From Reyranella sp. (GTDB lineage Bacteria > Pseudomonadota > Alphaproteobacteria > Reyranellales > Reyranellaceae), in NCBI GenBank assembly GCA_030681635.1, contig JAUXRT010000152.1:1-15277 (forward strand): a stretch of DNA of 15,277 nt, written 5' to 3'. Made by a program: the position numbers and the translations under genes. The notes beneath the pieces were generated by a model. That model was given only the letters and a program-made list of their open reading frames with translations, was not told where the DNA came from and did no database searches. Each line of letters starts with the position of its first letter. Position 1 is the stretch's first letter. Positions 5,426 to 12,362 of this stretch are shown here, in pieces.

Positions 5426-6820
5426 CTACTCGAGCGCACGCAACGGCGGCACCTGCCAGGAGCCGTCGAGCGCTTCCGCCTTTGGTTCGTAGAGCCGGAG
5501 CACGAGGAAGAATGGCCCAGCCGGCGCGGGCAGCCAGTTGCTGGCCTTGTCGGCGCCGGGCGAATCCTTCTGGACGTAGAGCGTCAGGCCGCCGTCGGGG
5601 TCGAGCTTGAGCTGCGGCAGCATCGGCGAATTGATCAGGTAGCGGTTGAGGGGATTGTCGACCAGGAGCTGCGTCTTGCCGTCGTACATGGTCATCGACC
5701 AGAAGGCGTTGGCCGGCGGCATCCTGTCCTTGGCGAAGGTGACCGCATAGCGCTTGGCCGCGGCGTCGAACGGCGCGCCCGAGCCGTCGACGAAGTAGCC
5801 GTGATAGATCGCCTCCTCGGCCGAATTGCCGAAGATGCCGAGCCGGGCGGCGGCATAGCGGTAGAGATAGTTGTTCTTCAGGTGCTCGCGCGTGCCGAAC
5901 AGGGCGGGTGTGCCGACCTTGCGGGTGTCGAGCTCGGTGCGCTTGAAGAACTCGAATGCCTTCACGCCATCAGCGATCCCCTCCTGCAGCGCCTTCAGCA
6001 GCTCGGGCGGCAGCGCCTTCTCGTCGAAGAGCTTGGCCGCGCCGATGCCGATCTTGGCGAAGGAGCGCATCAGATCCTTTTCGCTGGGATCGGTCGGGCA
6101 GAAGGTGAGCAGGAAATTGAGGTAGCGGAAGATCTCCGGCGTCGTGATCATGCGGGTGTTGGGCGCCGGCCAGTCGATCGCCGGGGCCGGCGGCGGCGCC
6201 GGTCGGCCAAGGAAGGCACTGAGCGGCTGCACCTTGTACTGTGCCTGGATCTTCCTGATGTTCTCGATGTCGGCAGGACCGAACAGCTGGGTGCGGTAGA
6301 GCGCGTAGGCGATCTCGGTCTCGCTCCGCACCACCTTCTGGATTCCGGGCGGCGTCTCGCCCTTCCAGCTGGGGCCAGCCACCAGGAAGCTGCCGCCCTT
6401 GCTGCCGGTCGCGCGCTTGCCGAGATAGGCGAAGTTCTGGGTGTAAAGATCGATGAGCTGGACGTGGTAGAAACGCTTGGGATCGATCTCCGGCAGGGTC
6501 AGCACCAGCGGCTCGGCGCGCAGGTCCATCCACATCATCGAATAGGGCGTGTCGGAGTTCGGCGTGACGATCGCCGTGTCCCTTGGCGTAAAGACCTGCG
6601 CCGTGTTGCCGAGGGTGTTGAACGGCGCCTTGTAGTTCGAGCCGCCTTTGTCGACAGCCTGGGCGTAGAGGGTCTCGTACGCCTCGACCATCGGGAAGGC
6701 GTAGATATAGGCGTCCCGGGCGATCGCGCGGGCTTCGTCGAGGGGAACGCCCACGATCTGCGCCTGCGCGCCGACCGAAAGGCTCGATGCCAGAACGACA
6801 AGGGCTATGGTTTTCAACAT
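5426..6820 (-). CDS. Secreted DUF1254/DUF1214 protein, 464 aa
   Basis: The start at ATG 6820 is chosen because residues 1-20 then form a clean Sec signal peptide (MLKTIALVVLASSLSVGAQA, cleavage after AQA). The frame stays open 46 codons upstream, but that part is arginine-rich and overlaps the divergent transporter start. The N-terminal DUF1254 domain (about 30-165) carries DAYIYAFPMVEAYETLY and VTPNSDTPYSMMWMDL. The C-terminal DUF1214 domain (about 345-455) carries FWSMTMYD, a DNPLNRYLI segment, DPDGGLTLYVQ, NWLPAPAGPFFLVLRLY and a terminal WQVPPL. All are conserved signatures of the two-domain family. Members are periplasmic or lipoprotein-like with no settled biochemical function. It is the first gene of a tight minus-strand unit with the YiaW-like and adaptor genes, suggesting a shared envelope role. 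The Shine-Dalgarno is weak (AAGG close to the ATG). Confidence 0.88.
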   Translation of the reverse strand: MLKTIALVVLASSLSVGAQAQIVGVPLDEARAIARDAYIYAFPMVEAYETLYAQAVDKGGSNYKAPFNTLGNTAQVFTPRDTAIVTPNSDTPYSMMWMDLRAEPLVLTLPEIDPKRFYHVQLIDLYTQNFAYLGKRATGSKGGSFLVAGPSWKGETPPGIQKVVRSETEIAYALYRTQLFGPADIENIRKIQAQYKVQPLSAFLGRPAPPPAPAIDWPAPNTRMITTPEIFRYLNFLLTFCPTDPSEKDLMRSFAKIGIGAAKLFDEKALPPELLKALQEGIADGVKAFEFFKRTELDTRKVGTPALFGTREHLKNNYLYRYAAARLGIFGNSAEEAIYHGYFVDGSGAPFDAAAKRYAVTFAKDRMPPANAFWSMTMYDGKTQLLVDNPLNRYLINSPMLPQLKLDPDGGLTLYVQKDSPGADKASNWLPAPAGPFFLVLRLYEPKAEALDGSWQVPPLRALE

Positions 6821-6821
6821 G

Positions 6822-6857
6822 CCTTGAACATGCCCCCGGCATCGTCGCCCTTCAAGG
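6822..6857. promoter_or_regulatory. Inverted repeat in the divergent DUF1254 / MFS control region
   Basis: CCTTGAA (6822-6828) and TTCAAGG (6851-6857) form perfect 7-base arms 22 bases apart, beginning one base upstream of the DUF1254 start codon. The two arm centres are 29 bases apart. This could be a paired operator controlling one or both divergent genes, or the 5' hairpin of the minus transcript. No regulator gene is adjacent. Confidence 0.35.
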
Positions 6858-6908
6858 TGGCGAGTGCGCCGTCGGGCGAATCGCCGAGGCTTCTGCCATA
6901 GTGGCGCG

Positions 6909-8159
6909 ATGATCCCACCCAGCACGCGCCGCATCGTCGCCGCCGGCACCATCGGCAACGTGCTCGAATGGTACGATTTCGCGATCTACGGCTATTTCGC
7001 CGCCACCATCGGGCGGACGTTCTTTCCGGCCGAGGATCCCGTCGCGCAGGTGCTGGCGGCGTTCGGAATCTTTGCCGTGGGCTACCTGATGCGACCGCTG
7101 GGCGGCATCGTGGTCGGCCACATCGCCGATCGCTTCGGCCGCCGCGCCGCCCTCACTTTCTCGGTGATGGCGATGGCGGTGCCGACCTTCCTGGTGGGCG
7201 TGCTGCCCGGCTACGAGGTGCTGGGCGTGGCGGCGCCTGTCGTGCTCACCCTGCTCCGCGTCATCCAGGGCCTGTCGGTCGGCGGCGAGGCCACCACCGC
7301 CTTCGTGTTCCTGGTCGAGCGCGCGGGGCCCGGCCGACGCGGCGCGATCGGGGCGCTGGCTTCCTGCGGCGCCAACCTCGGCATGCTGTCGGGATCGGCC
7401 GCCGGCGCGCTGCTGGCCACGGCGATGCCGGCTTCGATGCTCGACGCCTGGGGCTGGCGCCTCCCCTTCGTGCTCGGCCTGCTGGTGGGTGTCGCGGGCT
7501 ATTTCCTGCGGCGCCACATCGCCGAGGCGCCGCGCACGGCCGCGACCGGGCGGCACAGGCTGCCCCTGGTCGAGACTTTGCGCGAGCATTGGCTGCTCGT
7601 GCTGCGGCTGGCCGGCCTCGCGTCCTTCAACGCCATCGGCTTCTACCTGGTGTTCCTCTATGCCGTGAGCTGGCTGCAAACCGTCGACGGCGTCGCGCCG
7701 GCGCGCGCGCTCGGCTTCAACACGGCCAGCATGCTGCTGCTGTTGCCGCTGATGTTCGCCATGGGCTGGCTCTCCGACCGTATCGGCCGCAAGAGGCTCC
7801 TGCTGGCGGCCACGGCGCTGGGCTTCGTGGGCGCGCTGCCATTGTTCTGGCTGATGCACCACCCGCATCCGGCGATGATCCTGCTGGGCGAGGCGGGCTT
7901 CGTGCTGATCCTGGCGACGGTGCTGGGCATCATGCCCGCCACCATGGTCGAGGCGACACCTCACGGCGTGCGCTGCACCGCGATTTCGCTGGGCTACAAT
8001 ATCGCCTTCGGGATCATGGGCGGGCTGACGCCGCTCGCCGCCGCCTGGCTGATCGACCGCACGACGATGGACTTGAGCCCGGCCTACATGATGATGGTGG
8101 CGGCGGCGATCTCGTTCGCCAGCATCCTGACGTTCCGCGAAAGCTACCGCGACGCGTAA
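6909..8159 (+). CDS. MFS transporter, metabolite:H+ symporter (MHS) family, 416 aa
   Basis: A polytopic protein of about 12 membrane helices. The MHS-family signatures are present: GNVLEWYDFAIYGYF in helix 1 (16-30), the loop 2-3 motif DRFGRR (74-79), RVIQGLSVGGE in helix 4 (117-127), and the second-half loop 8-9 motif SDRIGRK (289-295). This family includes ProP, KgtP, ShiA and citrate or dicarboxylate porters, and imports organic acids or osmolytes with protons. The substrate cannot be read from sequence. The start is set at ATG 6909, where the N-terminus is the usual length for the family. The Shine-Dalgarno is poor and a longer frame to 6864 exists. It is divergent from the DUF1254 gene (88-base gap) and ends three bases before the convergent persulfide dioxygenase stop. 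Confidence 0.9.
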   Translation: MIPPSTRRIVAAGTIGNVLEWYDFAIYGYFAATIGRTFFPAEDPVAQVLAAFGIFAVGYLMRPLGGIVVGHIADRFGRRAALTFSVMAMAVPTFLVGVLPGYEVLGVAAPVVLTLLRVIQGLSVGGEATTAFVFLVERAGPGRRGAIGALASCGANLGMLSGSAAGALLATAMPASMLDAWGWRLPFVLGLLVGVAGYFLRRHIAEAPRTAATGRHRLPLVETLREHWLLVLRLAGLASFNAIGFYLVFLYAVSWLQTVDGVAPARALGFNTASMLLLLPLMFAMGWLSDRIGRKRLLLAATALGFVGALPLFWLMHHPHPAMILLGEAGFVLILATVLGIMPATMVEATPHGVRCTAISLGYNIAFGIMGGLTPLAAAWLIDRTTMDLSPAYMMMVAAAISFASILTFRESYRDA

Positions 8160-8162
8160 TCG

Positions 8163-9251
8163 CTAGGCCGCGCCGCCTTCGACGCTGCGGCCCTCGGCGC
8201 GCCAGCGCAGCATGCCGCCCGGCAGGTTGGCGATGTCGGCGAAGCCCGCCTTCTGCAGGATCGCCGTGGCGTGCGCCGAGCGGCTGCCGGCTCGGCACAC
8301 CGCCACGATCGGCTTGTCCTTGGGCAGGTCCTTGGCGCGCTGCGCGAGTTCCCCCAGCGGCACCAGGGTGGCGTCCTTGATGTGGCCCAGGGGACCACTG
8401 AATTCGGCGGGTTCACGCACATCGACCACGCGCACCTTGGCGAGATTTTCTTCCAGCCAGTGCGGCTCCACTTCCCAGACACCACTGAAGGTGAAGCGCA
8501 GCGGCGCCCAGCTCGGATCCATGAGCCCGGGCTCCGTCGGTGCCACAGTCTCGTTACCCGGCTGACCACAGCGCAGGTTGGCTGGCACCGCCTCGTCGAT
8601 CTTCTTGGGGTGCGGCAGGTCGAGATTCTTCATGTAGCCCACATAGTCGTTCTCGCCGACCTCGCCGCCCAGCCGCGGATTGAACGTCTTCTCCTCGATC
8701 ACGCTGCTGACCGTGAGGCCGCGATAGTCGTGCGCGGGATAGAGCAGGCAGCCCTCGGGCAGCGCGAAGATGCGCGACCGCACGGAGCGGTAGAGCGCGC
8801 GCGGATCGCCCTGCTGGAAGTCGGTGCGGCCCGAGCCGCGGATCAGGAGGCAGTCGCCGGTGAAGGCCATGCTCTCGTCGTCGAGCACGTAGGTGACGCA
8901 GCCCGACGTGTGGCCGGGCGTGGCGCGGACTTCCAGCGCCCGGCGACCGAACTCGACGCGATCGCCGTCGGCCAGCAGCCGGTCGGCGCCGCTCGCACCC
9001 GATCCGGCGGAGAGCGCGATCCGGCTGCCCAGCCGCTGCTTCAACAGCCAGGCGCCGGTCACATGGTCGGCATGGACATGCGTATCGAGCGTCCAGGTGA
9101 GTCTTAACCCCAGCTCGGTCACGAGGGCGGCGTCGCGGCGCACCTGCTCGAACACCGGGTCGATCAGCAGCGCCTCCTTCGTCGCACTGCACCCCAAGAG
9201 ATAGGTGTAGGTCGACGACGTGGGATCGAAGAGCTGGCGGAAGACGAGCAT
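8163..9251 (-). CDS. Persulfide dioxygenase-rhodanese fusion (ETHE1-like MBL), 362 aa
   Basis: The N-terminal metallo-beta-lactamase domain (about 1-235) has the THVHADH motif (57-63), H114 in TPGHTSG, D133 in FTGD and H174 in YPAHDY. H58, H114 and D133 line up at a constant offset of 21 with the iron ligands H79, H135 and D154 of human ETHE1. This supports a mononuclear-iron persulfide dioxygenase that oxidises glutathione persulfide to sulfite. The C-terminal rhodanese domain (about 262-355) has the active-site loop CRAGSRS with Cys319, able to carry a persulfide. Such natural fusions (as in Burkholderia PRF) couple persulfide oxidation to thiosulfate formation or use. The start ATG 9251 has AGGAG four bases upstream. 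It lies 18 bases after the aldo/keto reductase stop and is probably the last gene of that operon. Confidence 0.92.
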   Translation of the reverse strand: MLVFRQLFDPTSSTYTYLLGCSATKEALLIDPVFEQVRRDAALVTELGLRLTWTLDTHVHADHVTGAWLLKQRLGSRIALSAGSGASGADRLLADGDRVEFGRRALEVRATPGHTSGCVTYVLDDESMAFTGDCLLIRGSGRTDFQQGDPRALYRSVRSRIFALPEGCLLYPAHDYRGLTVSSVIEEKTFNPRLGGEVGENDYVGYMKNLDLPHPKKIDEAVPANLRCGQPGNETVAPTEPGLMDPSWAPLRFTFSGVWEVEPHWLEENLAKVRVVDVREPAEFSGPLGHIKDATLVPLGELAQRAKDLPKDKPIVAVCRAGSRSAHATAILQKAGFADIANLPGGMLRWRAEGRSVEGGAA

Positions 9252-9269
9252 CAGGCTCCTCTCCCGCGC

Positions 9270-10223
9270 CTAAGGCGCGCTCGCATTGTCGATGACAGCA
9301 AGCGACTCCGGATCGAGCTTGATCGACGCCGACTTCACGATGTCATCGAGCTGCTTCAGGCTGGTGGCACTCACGATCGGCGCGGTAATCGACTTCCGCT
9401 GCATCAGCCAGGCCAACGCGACCTGCGCCGGATTGGAGCCGGTCTTCTTCACCGCCTCATCGAGCGCCTTCAACACCGCCGTGCCCTTGGGGTTGATGTA
9501 TTTCTTCACACCGGCGCTGCGCTTGGCGTCGCCGACATCGGCCTCGGAGCGGTACTTGCCCGAGAGGAACCCCGAGGCGAGCGAATAGTATGGGATCACG
9601 CCGATCCCCTCCTTCAGGCATTCGTTCTCAAGCTCACCCTCGAACAGGCCGCGCTCCATCAGGTTATAATGCGGCTGCAGGCTCTCGTAGCGCGGCAGGC
9701 CCTTGGCCTTGGAGATGGCGGCGGCCTCGGCGAGGCGCTTGGCGTCGAAGTTCGATGCGCCGATGGCGCCGATCTTGCCGGCCTTCACCAGCTCGCCATA
9801 GGTCGAGAGCGTCTCCTCCTGCGGCGTCGCCGCATCGTCCTTGTGCGACTGGAAGAGATCGATGCGGTCGGTGTTGAGGCGCTTCAGGGAGGCGTCGACC
9901 GATTTCAGGATGTGGGCGCGCGACAGGCCCTGGCCTTCGGATGGCATCTCCATGCCGCACTTGGTCGCGATCACGACCTTCCGGCGCCTGGACGGATCCT
10001 TCTTCAGCCAGCTGCCGATGATCGCCTCGGACTCGCCGCCCTTATGGCCCGGCACCCAGCGAGAATAGACGTCGGCGGTATCGACGAAGGTGAAACCCGC
10101 ATCGACGAAGGCGTCGAGCAGCCTGTGCGAGGTGGCCTCGTCGGCGGTCCAGCCGAAGACGTTGCCGCCGAAGGCAATCGGGGCGAACTCGATGCCCGAT
10201 TTGCCGAGTTTGCGCTTTTCCAT
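9270..10223 (-). CDS. Aldo/keto reductase, 317 aa
   Basis: NAD(P)H-dependent carbonyl reductase with a TIM-barrel fold. The catalytic tetrad is visible: D48 in FVDTAD, Y53, K88 in ATKCG and H127 in FQSHKDD. Further landmarks are IGASNFDAKRL, the LQPHYNLMERGLFE segment and YYSLASGFLSGKY, all typical of the AKR11/YajO/YghZ-like group. The start at ATG 10223 is chosen because AAGGAG is five bases upstream; a GTG two codons earlier is also in frame but lies against that site. It begins 27 bases after the MscS-channel stop and ends 18 bases before the persulfide dioxygenase start, so the three are probably co-transcribed. The physiological substrate is unknown; detoxification of aldehydes is a reasonable family-level guess. 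Confidence 0.93.
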   Translation of the reverse strand: MEKRKLGKSGIEFAPIAFGGNVFGWTADEATSHRLLDAFVDAGFTFVDTADVYSRWVPGHKGGESEAIIGSWLKKDPSRRRKVVIATKCGMEMPSEGQGLSRAHILKSVDASLKRLNTDRIDLFQSHKDDAATPQEETLSTYGELVKAGKIGAIGASNFDAKRLAEAAAISKAKGLPRYESLQPHYNLMERGLFEGELENECLKEGIGVIPYYSLASGFLSGKYRSEADVGDAKRSAGVKKYINPKGTAVLKALDEAVKKTGSNPAQVALAWLMQRKSITAPIVSATSLKQLDDIVKSASIKLDPESLAVIDNASAP

Positions 10224-10250
10224 GGTCACTCCTTCGTGATGCGGGATCCG

Positions 10251-12251
10251 CTACTCGGCGGCCTTGGCGGCGGCCGGCGCGGGGGCAGGTGCGGTTGGCG
10301 GCGGCGGCGCGTATGCCATCGGCATCTGGAAGGTGGACGCCTGGGCGAACTGGATGCCGAGCCCCGGGAACGTATCGTACATGCGGCGGACGGCGACGCG
10401 CTGAACGATGCCGGGATTGTTCGGTCGCGCCATGTACTTGAAGCGGATGATGACGCTGCTGTCCTTGATGTCGACGACGCCCTGCATCTTGAGCGGCTGC
10501 ATCAGGACGGACTTGAATGCCGGCTCCGTCATCATGTCGAGGCCCATCTTCTTCACTGTCTTGCGCAGCAGCTCGATGTCCGTTCCCTGCGTGAAGGCGA
10601 GTGTGAACTTCACCACCGTCCAGTCGCGGCTGAAGTTAGTGATGTGGCCAACCTGGCCGAACGGCACGATATGGAGCTGGCCGTTCTGGTGGCGCAGCCG
10701 GAGCGAGCGGACGCTGAAGCCCTCGACCGTGCCCTTGACCTTGCTGCAGTCCAGATACTCGCCGATGCGGAACGAATCCTCGGCGAGGAAAAACACGCCG
10801 GAAACGACGTCGCGCACCAGCGACTGACTGCCGAACGATATCGCCAGACCGAGGACCGAAGCGCCGGCGATCAGCGGCGTGATGTTGACGCCAAGCTCGG
10901 ACAGCACCAGCAGCGTGCCGATCACGGCAATGACGCCACCGGAGACGGCGCGCAGGAGCGGCATCAAGGTGCGCAGCCGCGACGCCGACACCTTGGCATC
11001 GTCCTCGGCCTCGCCCGCCGAATCGGCCGACGGCAGCGGGTTGGAGGCGATGTAGGAGTCCATGCGGTAGCGCAGGAAACGCCACAGCGCGTAGATTGCC
11101 ACCGCGCTCAGCGCCGCGATCTTGGCACCGCGGTCGTGAACCGCCCATTCCGCCGCGGTCGAGGCCGCCAGGACCTGCACCATGAGGGCCTGGGCGATGA
11201 CGATGGCGACATAAAGCCGGGCGGCCAGACGCACGCAGTCGGCCACGACGTCGCCCGCCATCGGCAGTTCCGACACGATGTGCCGCGTGATGCGGTACAT
11301 CAGCGTCTCGAACAGCAGCAGCGCGATCACCGCACCTTCGATCACGTCGAGGCCGCGCGGCGCCGCGTCGTTGTCGGTTAGTTCGCCGTAGAGTTCGGCG
11401 GCGCCCGTCAGGCCGTAGAAGACCAGGCCGCCGATCCACCAGTTGCGGGCGATATCGAGCTTGAGCTGGCGGGCGAACCCGTCCTTCGGAACCATCGCCG
11501 TCAGCCAGGCCGCCATCTCGCGGCGCCAGTACCAGACGACGGCGAGCAGCGCGACGGCGATCACCCCGATATAGAAGAATTCGGCGACATTGACCGCCTC
11601 GGCCTTGGCGCCGGTCGCCAGCAGGAAATCCTCGAGCTTGTCGGCGCTGAGCGGCAGCACGATCATCAGGTTGAGGGCGACCAGCAGGCTGCGCGCGGTG
11701 GCGTCGTCGACCGGCACGATGCGGCCAGCCGGCGCGTCGGGCCGCAGCCAGGCGCGAAACACCAGGTTGAACACTCGCCAATAGATCAGCGTCATCAGGA
11801 GTACCTGGCCGAGCTTTCCACCGACGCTCTGGTTGTCACCGATCTGGGCAAGGACCAGCCGTCCGACCACCCAGAACGCGACGACGGCAAGGGCATCGAA
11901 CAGCACGGCGCGCCAGAAGCCATGCAGCGCCGAATCGGCGGTGAGGCGGCCGAAGCCCCTCAGGCGCACGCCCTTCAGCAGCCACCGGACGAGGTGCTCC
12001 GCCGCCAGGCCGGCCACCAGCATGCCGACCAGCAGCAGCGCCGTCCGGCCGCCGATCGTCTCGGGCAGCCTCGCCAGATGGGCGGCCAGCGCCGGAAAAT
12101 GCGAAATCGTAAGTTCCAAGCGGCTCGAGACGACGTCGAGCAGCGTTCCGCCGCTGCTGGTCCTGGCTTCCGCCACTTCCGCTGCCGCCGTCAGGTCCAA
12201 CACAGCGAACAGGCCGCCGATTGCTACCCCAACACCCCGTATTGACCGCAT
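10251..12251 (-). CDS. MscS-family mechanosensitive channel with large N-terminal membrane region, 666 aa
   Basis: A signal-peptide-like start (1-24) is followed by about ten predicted membrane helices (first near 68-84, last near 432-450). The conserved MscS core starts near residue 430. The pore helix ITPLIAGASVLGLAISFGSQSLVRDVVSGVFFLAEDSFRIGEYLD (457-501) has the family's Gly/Ala/Ser packing pattern and FGSQ-LVRD turn. The beta domain (HQNGQLHIVPFGQVGHITNFSRDW, 521-544) and the alpha/beta cytoplasmic domain follow. The last ~25 residues are an Ala/Pro-rich tail with a PPPP run. At 666 residues it is over twice the length of E. coli MscS and nearer to the YbdG/YnaI/MscK-type channels. It gates in response to membrane tension in hypo-osmotic shock. 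It is first in a minus-strand run with the aldo/keto reductase and persulfide dioxygenase. Confidence 0.9.
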   Translation of the reverse strand: MRSIRGVGVAIGGLFAVLDLTAAAEVAEARTSSGGTLLDVVSSRLELTISHFPALAAHLARLPETIGGRTALLLVGMLVAGLAAEHLVRWLLKGVRLRGFGRLTADSALHGFWRAVLFDALAVVAFWVVGRLVLAQIGDNQSVGGKLGQVLLMTLIYWRVFNLVFRAWLRPDAPAGRIVPVDDATARSLLVALNLMIVLPLSADKLEDFLLATGAKAEAVNVAEFFYIGVIAVALLAVVWYWRREMAAWLTAMVPKDGFARQLKLDIARNWWIGGLVFYGLTGAAELYGELTDNDAAPRGLDVIEGAVIALLLFETLMYRITRHIVSELPMAGDVVADCVRLAARLYVAIVIAQALMVQVLAASTAAEWAVHDRGAKIAALSAVAIYALWRFLRYRMDSYIASNPLPSADSAGEAEDDAKVSASRLRTLMPLLRAVSGGVIAVIGTLLVLSELGVNITPLIAGASVLGLAISFGSQSLVRDVVSGVFFLAEDSFRIGEYLDCSKVKGTVEGFSVRSLRLRHQNGQLHIVPFGQVGHITNFSRDWTVVKFTLAFTQGTDIELLRKTVKKMGLDMMTEPAFKSVLMQPLKMQGVVDIKDSSVIIRFKYMARPNNPGIVQRVAVRRMYDTFPGLGIQFAQASTFQMPMAYAPPPPTAPAPAPAAAKAAE

Positions 12252-12330
12252 CGTTGTTTCGCCCCCAAGAATAACGGGACGAAGCGTAGGACAAATATCC
12301 AGCCCTCGCCAGACGACACGAGATCAGACT

Positions 12331-12343
12331 GCCCAATTTGGGC
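12331..12343. promoter_or_regulatory. 13-base perfect palindrome upstream of acyl-CoA synthetase
   Basis: GCCCAA-T-TTGGGC is perfect, and lies five bases before the GGAG of the synthetase gene, in the 111-base region shared with the divergent MscS-channel gene. A related half-motif CCATTTGG follows at once (12343-12350). The placement suits an operator for a fatty-acid-type regulator or a leader hairpin. No regulator is encoded nearby. Confidence 0.4.
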
Positions 12344-12362
12344 CATTTGGAGAATGCCACCG

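Noticed and set aside
9669..11381. 570-codon open frame on plus, opposite the aldo/keto reductase and MscS genes
   Set aside because: It spans two well-supported minus-strand genes and the gap between them, and its composition (His, Arg, Asp, Glu, Gly) is that of an antisense shadow.
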